A program made the translations under genes and the position numbers. A stretch of DNA of 64,000 nt, taken from assembly GCA_023846275.1 (NCBI GenBank), contig CM043877.1, forward strand, positions 17,652,607 to 17,716,606, read 5' to 3'. Below the pieces are notes generated by a model. It had not been told where the DNA came from. It ran no database searches and worked only from the letters and a program-made list of their open reading frames with translations. The stretch comes from Vanilla planifolia (taxonomy: Eukaryota; Streptophyta; Magnoliopsida; Asparagales; Orchidaceae). Below, piece after piece: positions 13,701 through 26,059 of the stretch; positions within the stretch are counted from its first letter, which is position 1; each line of letters begins with the position of its first letter.

Positions 13701-14041
13701 TTATGTTTTATTCTTTTTAATAGAAATTATCTTTTCATCCATATCCTTCTTTTATTTCTTATTTTTAATTACATGATTAAAAGTAATAATTTTTTATTAG
13801 AAAAAAATAAATAAGATTAAGTAAACTCATTATCACATACACATCATGAATGTTTCTAATCTGTTGTATTTTAAGATCAACTTCATCTGATCATGATTAT
13901 TTAAGAGATGATGGAAGTATAACTTCTTCATTTTTCTCAATAGTTTGCTCTTTTTCTTGTATTAGTATTAAGTTATATATTTTTAATTCTACTTTCCACC
14001 TTCATAAAGCACTGCCATGACATACAATAAGTTTCTTCTTT

Positions 14042-17000
14042 ATAATTATTTTATTTTTTTAATATTAATTTTAAATAGTTTTAGATGATTTAATAAAGGG
14101 AATTAAGATTTTAATTTTTGTTATAAGTTAATTAAAATAATAAATTTTGGTATTCTCTTATAAAAAGTATATTTATCAAGTATTTTAGAATTAAAAATGA
14201 ATATACCATTGGATCAACTCGTTGAGATGAGCCTGTCGACATTTATTTTGTTGTAATCAGAGTTCAGTTAGATTAAATACAAACTTATTAAAAGAAAATT
14301 ATATGTAATATATTGTTTACGAATTAAAATAATAATAATAATAATAATACTAAAATATTTTATAATAAGCAGTAAAAAAGAAACATTAATTTTCCTTTCT
14401 TCTCTTTCTCAGCACTACTTCATCTCTCCTTCATGCATGTGTTCGACTAATTCTGCTGCTTCGCTCCTCACCACAACCATCGACTGATTTAAGAAGCTCC
14501 AATGGATATGGTCAATGAAATCAAAATGGAACCTTAATTCTTTTCTTTCGTCACTTTTTTGCCTCACACATTCACCATTTCATGTGCGGTGGTTTTTGAT
14601 CCTTGTTGCCTCACAATCATGTAGTCATGCAAAATTATTATTTTTGAGATTAGGGACTCACGAGCTATTATTGCTTTTCAATCCCTCTTCGTTTCACTGA
14701 GAAGAACACAACAAAAATAGGTAATAAAAATAGGAAATGTAATGATTGAGTTTAATTTCTACCTAATTCATCCTAATTATTTTGAGATGAGTTTAAAGGA
14801 ATTAAATTCTAGGGTTTTGTATCCAAATTGAGATGGACAAGTACTATTTTTCATAAATCCAAGCCTAATTAATGGCAATTGAGTCTTGTGCTTACAAATT
14901 TGTATAAAAGGAAAGAAGAATTAGTGAGTTATTATGTATTTCTTTATCTTTGATGCACATTATAAGAAATTACGTGATTCTTATGCAATATTAAAACATT
15001 TTCATAATAAAAGAAGAAAGTTTGAAGATTTTTCTACAAAATAATGCAAGATTACTAAGAGATAAAACTAATATATGAATTTTCTCAAGAAAAGTAGGTA
15101 GATAAATTTTAATTAACTATAATGTAAGTATGATATTTTATTATGATTATTTAGTATTTAATATTACAATATATTATTATTTTCTTTTATATCATATTCT
15201 ACATCATTAGTTTATTTTATATGATAAAAAATAAAAAAGAAATATAAAATAATTGATTAATTTAGTGATACTAGTAATGTAGAATATAAAAAATAAATAA
15301 AAGAATAGAGAAAGTAGATAAGAAATAAGAACCAAAAAGAATAAACCAAAAAATAAATGCTTATGACTTTAGATCTGGAGAGTACTTGATATAATTCAGG
15401 CTATATGAGTTTTATTGTGATGATTTTATTAGTGATGGTATTAATATATCATGAATATAATGATTAAAATAAGTAAGATTAGGATGATAGTAATTATCCA
15501 ATGACATTAACTCTGATTATCATAATCTGTTATCATTATTAGTAGATATGAGATGATATGTTATGATATAGTACCATTGATATCAAACATTATATGATAT
15601 ATGATGAGCTACTTTTTGTATGATCTAGTAGTTAAAGATGAGATCTATTATAATATAGTTATGATATATGATGAGCTACTTATTATGTGTTGTAGTTGTT
15701 AGAGATGAGATATGCTATGATACAAATATGATATATGATAAGTTGCTTACTATGTGATCTAATAGTTAGAATTGAGATCTATTATGATATAGATAATGAT
15801 ATATGATGAGCTACTTACTATTGATCTAGTAGTTAGATATGCGATCTACTATGATGTAGATATGATATATATTGAGCTACCTATTATGTGATCTAACAAG
15901 TAAAGATGAGATCCATTATGATATAGATATGATATATATTGAGCTACTTATTGTGTGATCCAGCAACTAGAGATAACATCGACAATATTATAGATATAAT
16001 AGATGATGAATAACTTATTATGTGAATTGATAACTAGAGATAAGATTTATTATGATACATATATGTTATATGATAAGCTGCTTGTTGTGTGATCTAACAA
16101 CCTAAAAATAAGATCCATTATGAGATGAACATGACATGATATGCTTATAAATTGAGTCTATATGCTATGGTATGATGTTAGATTACATGATATGAGATCT
16201 ACATGCTGTGCGCTTGATGTAAGCATCATATATATAAGATTGGATCTTATAGTACCAAAATAATGATCATTTGGTAAATACTTAGACCATGATGATAAGT
16301 ATGAGTATTATGAAATAGATAAGAAATAATATTAAGTCAAAAAAATTGATAAAATATTAGAATTAAAATAGTTTAAAAATATACATGTAGATTAGATTTT
16401 AGATGAATAAAATGAATTATAGTAGATAGCGAGATGTATATATATAAACATATTATAAGTTATAATTATGCATCATTTTATGTGTTGATTATTTTATATA
16501 ATTTTATGGTTTGATCACATATTCTTAATTATTTATACATCTTTTTATATTTTGATATAATATTTTTACTAATTCATTTTCTATACATGTTTAGACAATG
16601 ATGACAAACTTTTGTTTAATATTATTTATTGATCTTTTTATAATTTATCTTATTATTATATTTTATCTCATCTTATTATTTATATACAAATTTATTTACT
16701 AGATTTTCAAGCTTATTATGTACTTATATTATAGATCAAAATATTAAATCACTAAAAGATGAAAAACTTTAACTACACTTAAGTTTGATAACTTATTTTT
16801 TAGAAAATTATGATATTTTTATTTACGTATTTTAAAAGATATAAGAATGGTTGTATTTGAAATTATATATCAATGTATGTATTTATATATGTATCTTTGA
16901 TAAGCTTAGTTTTTCTATAGATTTTAATTAACATTTTATGAATTGATGATAAAATTATGGATTATGTATATCATAAAGCATTGATAATTGTGATATTTTT

Positions 17001-17365
17001 TTAGAGATGAAATGTTTGCTTATGTGGATGCACTATGAATTTGATTATATTAAAATCATATTTATAAATTTGTCATTATTATAGTTATTATATGTCTCTT
17101 ATGATTATTATTATTAATTGTTAACTTGTATAAAATCAATATAGATAGTTTTAAGATAAATTTTATCTATTTGATTTTTGAGTAATAGTAGTTTCTTATA
17201 TTGGATTTGAATAATTAGATAATTTAAATAAGAAAAAAATAAAATTTTATCATCATTTTTTATTTGATTAGGTTATTAGTATCTTTTAACTGTTTAAACT
17301 CTAATTATTACAATCTTCAAGTTATTAGAACTAATATTAAAATAATATGTCAAATGGGGCATCTC
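14042..17365 (-). mobile_element. Nested ~3.3-kb insert within copia copy 1, possible solo LTR
   Basis: Copia copy 2 runs continuously through this point (about 29850-29890), whereas copy 1 is interrupted here: the GCTCATAAAGTTTGTAAG segment that should follow appears only at 17372. The insert has no coding domain. In its minus orientation it has a first ~1.1 kb, then the 67-bp array, then ~0.8 kb, then a less AT-rich patch (14400-14720). That order mirrors 6196-8970. CTTTA-like words lie at both edges. Edges are good to about 20 bases. The simplest reading is a solo LTR of the same long-LTR gypsy family. Confidence 0.45.
15540..16200. repeat. 67-bp tandem array, about nine units
   Basis: The phrase GATGAGCTACTTATT and its variants start at 15606, 15673, 15740, 15808, 15874, 15941, 16008 and 16074, giving a regular period of 66-68 bases. 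Each unit reads roughly: GAGCTACTTATTATGTGATC, then TAGTAGTTAGAGATGAGATC, then TATTATGATATAGATATGAT plus a short ATATATGAT tail. Units diverge by point changes. It lies within the insert nested in copia copy 1. Confidence 0.9.
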
Positions 17366-17399
17366 TTTTAGCTCATAAAGTTTGTAAGTTTAAGATTTT

Positions 17400-18000
17400 G
17401 CATTGTAGCTAATGAAAATACATGAAATGATCTTATCATCTAACATGATCCTCTTTTGATCAAATACTTATGCATAAGTTATGCATCTAAACATTTTAAA
17501 GTGTGATACATTCAAGTTGAATCTGCTTCATGCTTCTTATGGAGTTAGTTCTTCCAAATTCTTTTTTGGGCATCTATTCAACAAATAAACTATATAATTG
17601 ACAGCCTCTGCCCAAAATTCTTTAGGCATTTTTTTAATTTTTAACATGCTTTGAACCATATGAAGAATGATACTATTTTTTTTCTCTGTTACACAATTTT
17701 ATTGAGATAAATATGATGCAATCAAAACCCTTCATACACCATAAGCTTTATAATATTCCACAAACTCCTTAGATATGAATTCCCCTTCTCGATCTGATCT
17801 CATCACATTGATCTTATAGCCACTTTAGTTTTCCACTAATACTTTAAACTTTTTGAATGCTTTGAATGTTTCTAAGTTTTTTTAAAAATAACCTTATTAT
17901 TTTTTGTGAAAGTCATCAATAAATGTTAGAAAATAATGATAACCTCTAAATAAAATTAGAGTAATTTGTCCATAAATATTGATGTGAATAAATTGAGGCT
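17400..18000 (-). pseudogene. Copia copy 1 integrase remnant
   Basis: Minus-strand translation near 17740-17820 reads INVMRSDREGEF followed by SKEF, matching the catalytic-core stretch of copia integrases around the second aspartate. Stops follow. The matching region of copy 2 is at about 30230-30340. Confidence 0.7.
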
Positions 18001-18599
18001 TGTGTGCTTTATTGAAAGAATCATTTGGGAAATTTCTCTTTGCAAGCTTTCTAAGTACAACATCTTTCACATAATTGATTTGATATATTGATTTGTAGCA
18101 TCCTTTTTATCATTTTCTTGCTTGATAGAAATTTAAGAGTACTAAAATTCAGCTGCCCAAATCTTAAGTGTCATAACCAAGAACTATCTTTTCTACAAAC
18201 ATTTAGGCATTTAGTAATAACATGCTTAATATTGAGAACAAATATGCATTTTTGCTCCATAAAAATATAAGCAATAAGTTTATTTTTTTTTCTTAAATAA
18301 ATACTTTTATTTTTCATATGTATGTCAAATCTTTTTTTAATAATTATTAAAGACTAAGAATATTTATTTTTATCTCTTAGATATAATAAATATTAGAGAT
18401 AAATTACTAAGTATCATCTTGTAGTTGAATAAGAATCTTACTAATATCTTTTACATACACTTTGAAAGTATCTCCAAATGAGACATGGCCATTCACTAGT
18501 TCATCTAGCTTCATGAAGATTTTTTTATGTTCACACATGATTACTTGCTCTAGAGTCTTAATATCATAAATTTTGATTTATAGACTCTTGTTTTCTTCT

Positions 18600-19500
18600 T
18601 GCTAGAAAAGGTATTATCTCAACAATATTTTTCATTTTAGCCAAATTGACATTCTCATCCACTTGATTAGAAAATTTTGATTAACATTTTTAAGAATAAT
18701 GCCCATACTTATTGTAATTATAACATTGAATGTTACTTTTATCATACCTTTTGTCTCTTTCTCTTCTTTTTTCACCTCTATATTGGTTCATTTTTTTCAT
18801 GGTTATTGTAATTATCACAACATTGCCTACGAATATATTTCATGATCTTGAACATTTCCTTAACCACGTCCATGACCACGACAAAGAATGCAACCTTCTT
18901 AACTATTTTGTTATTATATTGTTTCTTTAATTGTGAGAGTACTTTGAAGAACATGTTCCAATGATGGTTACTTCTTTGAATATGATGCTTATGGGCTTGA
19001 AGTGAACCCATACTTTCTTCAATCTTTATAGTGTCCAAGACTTTAGACTATTTAATAGTTGTCACAACATAATCATATTTATTATATAATGATCGTAGAA
19101 TTTTTTGTACTACTCGCTTGTCTTGAAGTACTTCTCTATTTCTTTTTAGTTGATTCTCTATAGTTAATACCTTTATAAAATACTCTGAAATACTTTTTGA
19201 TTCCTTCATTTGTAAGGCTTTAAATTCATCTCTCAAGATTTAGAGATGTACTTTTTTACTTTCTTATCACCTTTGTATGTAATTTGTAAGAGCTCTTAAA
19301 CTTGCTTTACATCATTTGCACTAGCCACCTTCTTAAATGTGGCCTCATTTATGTCTTGATAAATAAAGAAAAGTATTTTCTTATCTTTCTTTCTTGACTT
19401 TTTCAATGCCATTTTTTGATTTTGTGTGAAGGTGACTTCATCTTGAATCTCTTTATAACCTTTTATTAATAATCTGTTAAATATCTTAACTTATTAATAA
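18600..19500 (-). pseudogene. Copia copy 1 gag remnant
   Basis: The minus strand at 19048-19236 reads an RDEFKALQMKES stretch, then YF, then a V-KILRSL block, as in plant copia gag (UBN2-type) domains. 18778-19038 continues with MGSLQAHKH. A zinc knuckle lies near 18690-18730, but its second cysteine is replaced by tyrosine (CYNY instead of CYNC), so RNA binding would be lost. Confidence 0.75.
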
Positions 19501-19591
19501 CACTTTCATCTATATACTCCAATTATCATAATTGTTAATAAGATTAAGAATAGAGAGTACATTACTTGTCATCTTTACGAGATCTTTCACT

Positions 19592-19604
19592 GGCTCTGAT
19601 ATCC
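19592..19604 (-). other. Primer-binding site of copia copy 1
   Basis: The complement of GGCTCTGATATCC resembles the initiator-methionine tRNA site (TGGTATCAGAGCC) used by plant LTR elements, with two changes. It lies 4 bases inside the 5' LTR, as expected. Confidence 0.8.
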
Positions 19605-19608
19605 CTTT

Positions 19609-19968
19609 GTTTTCAGAAGAGTACTCCAAATAATAATACAAGTTTAAGATAAGAGATGAATAGAGAGAAAATTATAAAAATTTCTTCTTCTTAACTTTTT
19701 CACTACTTTATGTTAAATGCCTTGTTACAACTACATATATAGCTTCAAAAAAATTCTAAATTTAAACCATCTTTAGCTATAGTTAACCCAATATTAATAA
19801 TAATTTAACTAAATTTAATCATTACTATCATAAACTCATGATCAATAACTAATTTTGACTATCTATATGACTCATAACCAATTTTAACCATAACAAATTA
19901 ATTTTTTTAATATTTTATTCATGCTAACTAGTTTTGACCACAACTTTTAATGAAGTTCATTTCTAACA
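19609..19968 (-). repeat. Copia copy 1, 5' LTR
   Basis: 360 bases starting TG and ending TTCTAACA, paired with 11898-12242. The gene text of the GGPPS pseudogene resumes three bases later. Confidence 0.82.
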
Positions 19969-20276
19969 TAAACTACCTGAAGTTTAAACATGTTGGCAAG
20001 ATAGCCATTTTGTTGGAGTTTATGGCATTACGCTCAATGCATGTGTTTGATGTTTTGTGTAGTGGACAACTTCTTCGACGTCACCAAGTCATCAGAGGAG
20101 CTTGTTCAACAATCGATAAGGATCTGACGATGGACAAGAGAACCTATTTATTGTCGAAACTACAAATAATGGAGGGAGTTGGCAGAGGAGCTGCTTCTTG
20201 ATGCAAAATTGTACCTTGTCAGCTTCAACCAAATAAAGGTGAACCTTTAATTCACATCACCAATGACATTGCTTAG

Positions 20277-22081
20277 AGTTAAAATTGATGAAAGAAATGT
20301 GAGATGATTACTTGCATGGTAAACTAGAGATTGTTCATCATATATTTTGTTCCAAAATCTAGGTTTAGTCTAATCATTGTAATATTTGTATTTTATTATG
20401 AAATACAAAGATAAATTATTTTTTTTGTTTTTTTATTTTCCTATTTATTTTAATTAAGTTTTTATAATTATTCTATTTTTGTTCCATTATTTAAATATAA
20501 TTATTTAAATAAAAAATATTATTTCAAAAAAGCCATTTGAAAACTCAAAATTTAGTCACAATTTGAAATAGTTTCTAGCCAAAAATGAATATAGAATGGT
20601 CAAAATTAATAATTTAGTCAAAATCTTGTAAATGATAACAATATGAGCTTATCAAACATAAGATTTGATACTACTATTTTAGACTCCTAAAATACCCACA
20701 ATTTTTTGTGAAAAAATGATAAAAAAAATTTGAGAATTGTGTCTTAATTTGATTTTATTTTATATATTCTAACTAAGGTATATGTGTATTGTATATATAA
20801 TTTATAAAACCTTTGTTTCATGAAATTAAATATTTTGTTAAGATATTGTGGTAATGCATTGTATTCATATTAACATTAGTTTAAATGCAATCTAATATAT
20901 TTTGAAAGAAACATATTGATTGCTCATAGCATTTTTGATAGAATAAAACAATATTTATAAGAGACCAATCTTTCTTTAATTAAAACTCCTAATTGAAAGC
21001 ATAAAATTCAACATGTGCTTTCAAAGTTCATTTAGTGGTGGAGTCACTTAACGCATAGGTCTCATATTTTGGAATAATTCTCATATTTTATATTAGTTAT
21101 ATATTATCTACTCAACTTGCTCTAGGGTTTGTTCATTATTATTATAGGTTTATTTGGATTAAATTAATTTTTTTTCTAAATTTTAGTTGGTTAGTGTAAT
21201 CATATCATGCAATGCTATAACTATACTTAATGATTAGTGACAAACAATATAATTAGTGCTAATTTAGATCATACATTTGGATGTTAGTTATCACCAATCT
21301 AAGATAATATCAACTAATTGTCATGAGTGGTTGACCAACTATATTAGATGGTAAGTTTGGACGTCTCAAATGGTTTATCGATTGATCTAATCACATTGGA
21401 CAAATTAGTTCATATATTGCAAAAAAAAATTTCTTTATTATTTCATATGCTATATCTTTATTATCTATATCCTATAAAAAATAATACTTTATTATAATAA
21501 AAAAGAATAAAATATTTTAATATTATATCAAATCTATTGACCTTTTCTATGTTTTGTACCCATGTGGCTAAAAAGATCTTTATCAAAAATAGATTATAAA
21601 AATATTTAAACGAAACTTTATTTTACCAAATATTGATATGCGTCATAAATTTTGAAAAATAGTTATATAAAGTAATTTTAATTAATTAACTTTTTCCCAA
21701 ATCTTTTATGCAACACCTGAATTAAACTAACCGTGATGTCCGTACCAAGGCAAGGTTCATTCCTTCACAACGAATGCTCCTTCGGCCTCGATGTCGTGGA
21801 AGGTAATGGCCAATGGTCAACAAACTCTGAGCTTTCAGCTTAATTAACTATCATTAAGCACAAGACCAACCACTAATCATCCCCCTCGTCGCCATTTTTT
21901 TAATTATTCCATCGGACCTCGCAGGTCGACACCGTCATTTCTGACAAAACCAAGCGCCTGCACCAAAGAAGCGGAGCGAGCTCCCTCACCCCAATCATCC
22001 CCCGTTTCTCTTCCTCAAAAGAAGAGCTTTCGCTTTAAGGGTGAGGGGCAGCGGGCCATACAGCAGAAGAATCTATGTGAA
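20277..22081. other. Intergenic DNA upstream of BZR1
   Basis: AT-rich up to about 21700, then more mixed. No coding domain was recognised. A 150-base patch at 21730-21830 is distinctly less AT-rich and may be proximal promoter. No confident TATA box was found near the gene. Confidence 0.5.
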
Positions 22082-22110
22082 GCGAGCGAGAGAGAGAGAG
22101 TGAGAGAAAG
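22082..22110 (+). promoter_or_regulatory. GA-rich 5' leader tract of BZR1
   Basis: A GAGAGAG run interrupted by TGAG lies 86 to 114 bases before the BZR1 start codon, probably in the 5' UTR. GA/CT tracts are frequent in plant leaders and can bind BPC/GAGA-type factors. Its function here is not shown. Confidence 0.5.
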
Positions 22111-22195
22111 GTGATGCTTTGATCTGGGAGGGTTTACCCTTGTTTTGTTCTTCTTCTTCCGGGAGAGGAAGAGAGAGTGGTTGGTGGCCGGGGAA

Positions 22196-23938
22196 ATGAC
22201 GTCGGGAGGGGGGAGGATGCCGACATGGAAGGAGAGGGAAAACAACAAGAGGAGGGAGAGGAGGCGAAGGGCGATCGCGGCGAAGATTTTCACGGGGCTG
22301 AGGACGCTTGGGAACTACAAGCTTCCCAAGCACTGCGACAACAACGAGGTTCTCAAGGCGCTCTGCGCTGAGGCTGGTTGGGTCGTGGAAGAAGACGGGA
22401 CCACTTACCGAAAGGTCCGATTTTTGCCTCAATCTCTCTCTCTCTCTCCTTTTTCAGATCCAGATCTGGGGGTTTTCCTTGTTCTTCCTCTCCCATTGAT
22501 CACCTTCTTCCCCTCCTTTTTCTTAATTTTTATCTGAAATTTTACTTTACTGCTTATGGATCTGTTTGGTGAGATTTAAATGTCTGATATGGAGGTATAG
22601 ATTCTTTTACGTCGTTTTTCCCCCTTATTTTTTCTCAATGTTTGATTGCTTTGAAGCATTTGTCTAATCACCGATCTTCACGCTTGGCGAAAGCTCTCAT
22701 CTTTCTTATTATAGCTTTGGCTACTTCGTCAAAATTGCTACCCTCGTTTATAAAACAACTTTGGCATCTCCTTTTCAGACCATTTTCTTTTTATGTGCTT
22801 TATCCACTTGAATTTCTGTTAATCAACCCAGAAATCGATGGTGTTTTCAATGGAGCCTCGAGCTTCTTTTTTTTTTTTTGTCGACTTTTTTTGGTTTATT
22901 TCCATGCAAGCCACTGCGTTCGACTGATTTTTTGTGAGGAGTTTGCATGCTTTATGGTCATCCAACTTTTGATTGGACGAATGCAAACCAAAGCAAAGAG
23001 GTAGCCAACAGAAAGGGAACTAATGGAGGAAGGAGAGGAAAATATTCTCAGTTGCGATTTGAAACATTGAATGAGTTATAACATTTAGAATAACTCGTCC
23101 TTGTTCTTTACTAATTTTTTAATCTATTTAGTTTCAAGAAACGAAAACAAGATTTGTTCAAGCATGCTCTGCGCAATTGTCTCAGACATTAACAATGGCG
23201 CAATGAGAATTGTATGTGAATGAAATCTAATCAAATGCTTTCTTTTCTCATTGTTAGGGATGCAAGCCACCTCTACCTACACAAGAGGGAGCAATAGGAA
23301 CCACTTGCCCTTCATCACATCACCTTAGCCCTCCTTCTTCCTCCTTTGCGAGCCCAGTCCCTTCCTACCACGCAAGCCCGGCATCCTCCTCGTTCCCAAG
23401 CCCCACAAGGATTGAGAATTACAGTAACCCAAGCATCAATCCTTCTTATCTCCTCCCTTTTCTTCGAAATCTATCTTCACTCCCTCCACTTCGCATCTCT
23501 AACAGTGCTCCGGTGACTCCACCCCTCTCCTCCCCAACATCTTCCCGACCTTTGAAGCTTAAGAGGCCGGACCTTGACTACGCAGTCTACCATCACCCAC
23601 TGTTTGCTGCCTCGGCTCCAGCCAGCCCCACCCGCAGCCGCCATCAGCTGCATCCCGCCACGATACCGGAATGCGACGAGTCTGATGTCTCCACCATCGA
23701 TTCAGGTCGATGGTTTACGTTTCAGAACACCGCTCCATCATCGCCCACCTTCAACCTGATCAATCCAGCAGCTGCAGTCCCATTGAACGCTTCCTCAGTA
23801 ATGGGTGGTCGGAGCATGTCGGAGTTCAAATTCGAGAGCCAAACGGTGAAACCATGGGAAGGGGAGAGGATTCATGAGGTGGGAGTCGAGGAGGATCTGG
23901 AGCTCACACTGGGTCCTGGAACCAATGGTGCGAAATAA
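22196..23938 (+). CDS. BZR1: BZR1/BES1-family brassinosteroid transcription factor (2 exons, 299 aa)
   Basis: Exons 22196-22414 and 23258-23938, intron GT..AG in phase 0. BZR1 proteins bind BR-response and E-box promoter elements in the nucleus and carry the brassinosteroid signal. Residues 1-73 hold the basic N-terminal DNA-binding domain ([20 protein letters not shown]), ending at GTTYRK exactly at the splice site, as in the family. The second exon has serine/proline-rich BIN2-type kinase sites, the 14-3-3 motif [11 protein letters not shown] from residue 152, a PEST-like [14 protein letters not shown] stretch near 209, and the C-terminal EAR repression motif LELTLG at 287-292. Length and layout match rice BZR1. 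The start is chosen because MTSG begins the family domain and a stop-rich GA leader lies upstream. All key motifs are intact; it looks functional. Confidence 0.95.
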
Positions 23939-26059
23939 TTGTGTGATAACTCCTGGTGATCTGAAATCATTCTCCCTCGTCCAAGCTCTTCTCTTTCTAA
24001 TTGCAGTGAAATGGTGATCCTCGTTATTCTTTCATTGCTTTGAGCCCAGGGACACTGTGAACCGAGCTTCTAATTGGTGGCTGTTTCTGACCTTATGTGA
24101 AATAGCTTTGTAAATGGCAGGGAACTTTGCCTCTTGTTAGGCTTTTCAACTTATTGGAGTTTCAAGTAGATTCAAGACATCTTGTTGTTAGGAACTTCTA
24201 TTTACTGCTGTATTGATGATGTGTTGAGTCTGATTCAAGAACCAATTGACATTGAAAAAGATGGCCAAATCACAGTTCTACTTGTATGGACCTCTGTGAT
24301 GCTTTTATTGATAGAAAGTTATATGCTTGGATGCGTATTGAATGGTGTTGCCCAAAGTTTCTTCTCCATGGTAAAGGTTGAATATGTGGGAGAGATGAAA
24401 ATTGAGGCAAGCATGATGGGCCCTTAAGCATGTGCATTGAAGAGCAAAAAAGGGATTGCTTTGCGTGACGTTTCATGCTGTTACTGCACGATGGGTTCAT
24501 CAATGATCCATCAAAAAGCTTGATAGATTCGTTGGATGGACCCAATGAAAGTGCCTTGTCTGCTATGGTGCAGAAGGGACACAATCTATGGTTAAACTGA
24601 GTTATCAAACTTAGCAAATGTGACCTTGTGACCTTAATAGAATTGATGGCAGCTTCGGTGAAAATAACATGAGCAAATGGAGTGGCATATCCTGTGAAGG
24701 TTTGCTAGTTGATATCCATTTTAAAAGAATACATGTCTTAACAAACGAAATTGAACTGTGTTAACATGAGACATTGCCATTGTCTGTTAATTCCCTTTCA
24801 AAGCAGACTCAAAATGGTATGAATCATTTTGAGCTGTTGATTTCAAAAGACTTGAATGATCCTTCTACACACTGATAGAGATGGTGTGTTGTTTGCAGTA
24901 AACTTTTTGCTTTTTCTTCCTTTAGACACATTTAACGAATGAATAAACTTTGAGGTAATCAAGTTTGAAGCTAGAATAGGAGATTTGTTTGAGTGTATAT
25001 TACGAACTGAAGTAGTTCAAAACATGGGATCTCCCTTAGTAGTTGGCTCACCATTTTTGGTCATTTAATTGTTAAATTACTTATCAATGGTTGCTGAACG
25101 TTTCCTTTTTGATAGTACATTGTGTTTGTGCATCATCACTTCAACCTGTGGGATGCTTTTAATTGTCACATTGCTTGCTATGCACCATGGAGCTATCATT
25201 GTATCTTGAGAGCTGTCACTAGTGACCTTTGCATTGAGAGATCGTTTCTGAGCAATGAAACCAAAATGATTTTGTTTGTCTTGTCATTTTTTTTTTCTTG
25301 AGTTGTCCTAAAGAGTTGTATGAACTAATCAGTAACTTTCGCACAGATTTGATTGTCGATTTCAAGAAACAAACAATGTTGTTTATTTGTCTTTTAAATT
25401 AAGTTTTTATGTAATCAATATTTTGATGCTCAGTTTTCCTTAAAACTAGAACTCAACTAGTAATGAAGAAAACAAGATATCTTCTAGCTTATGTTTTTGC
25501 AAGAAATAAAAGTTATTTTCATATCTTTTCAACATATGTAAAATATATTTTTCAGGATTTTTTTATTTTTTTATTTTTTATTTTTTTGAATTTTTTAAGT
25601 TTTCTACAACTATTAAATAGATCATTAAAAATCAAACAATAAGCAAACTTATTAATGTAAATATATGGTTTAGACAGGTGTGCATGAATATGTCAAAGGT
25701 AATTGAAGTAAAACTATTCAATTAATGAAGGGAGAATTTTTTTGGCTTCTTTTGTAACCATAGTTCAGTTATGTATATGTATTTTATAATAACAAAACAT
25801 TTTTCGTTTAGATTATAATAAAATGATGAAAATAAAAGAATCTAAACAAGCATAACAAAAAAAGTCATGAATTAGATAAATAAAGAGATTTTGGTAAAGA
25901 GATAATAAAGAGTAATTTTTTTATTATAATGATAAAGAGTATTTTTTTATTATGGTGATCCTTTTAAAAGAAGATGATGATCTTTTATGTTTATAATAGA
26001 TATTACAAATAAAGACTAATAACATATGTCTTTTATTAATTGATTTATAGATTCTCAAA
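23939..26059. other. 3' flank of BZR1 and AT-rich spacer
   Basis: The first ~200 bases are probably the BZR1 3' UTR. 24000-25350 is mixed-composition, non-repetitive DNA without a convincing gene; short open stretches there lack domains. From about 25400 the sequence becomes strongly AT-rich. No polyadenylation site could be fixed by eye. Confidence 0.5.

Larger units (their letters stand above)
11897..19970 (-). mobile_element. Ty1/copia retrotransposon (copy 1) inserted in the GGPPS pseudogene
   Basis: A minus-strand copia element with both LTRs. In element order (high to low coordinates): LTR 19609-19968, primer-binding site 19592-19604 (complement of GGCTCTGATATCC), gag (about 18600-19500), integrase (about 17400-18000), reverse transcriptase (about 13000-13700), RNase H (about 12500-12800), polypurine tract 12243-12250, LTR 11898-12242. 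Integrase precedes reverse transcriptase, which defines copia. A 5-bp flank GACTA (11892-11896) versus AACTA (19971-19975) fits an aged target-site duplication. Stops and frameshifts run throughout. About 3.3 kb of foreign sequence sits inside, so the element proper is about 4.75 kb. Confidence 0.88.
11296..20276 (+). pseudogene. GGPPS: Geranylgeranyl diphosphate synthase pseudogene split by a copia element
   Basis: Plant GGPPS condenses IPP with allylic diphosphates to make the C20 precursor of carotenoids, chlorophyll side chains and gibberellins, usually in plastids. Here a serine-rich, transit-peptide-like start (MASFLSSSSFSSS) at 11296 is followed from 11459 by the HYSLVGGGKRARPVL block and the first Asp-rich motif DDLPCIND (11624-11647). 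After the copia element, 19971-20276 carries HVGKIAILLE, the second Asp motif region (VDNFFDVTKSSEEL), a KDL--DK-TY block and an LIHITNDIA end. Broken by TGA at 11540-11542, a frameshift near 11710-11720, further frameshifts in the 3' part, and the 8-kb insertion. Most plant GGPPS genes lack introns, so absence of introns says nothing on origin. Confidence 0.85.

Noticed and set aside
15540-16200. CRISPR-like array
   Set aside because: The whole 67-bp unit repeats, without unique spacers, and the DNA is plant nuclear. It is a minisatellite.
22015-22572. Several overlapping open frames on both strands around the BZR1 first exon
   Set aside because: They are other-phase shadows of the GC-rich first exon and its leader; only the frame starting at 22196 carries a family domain and splices cleanly.
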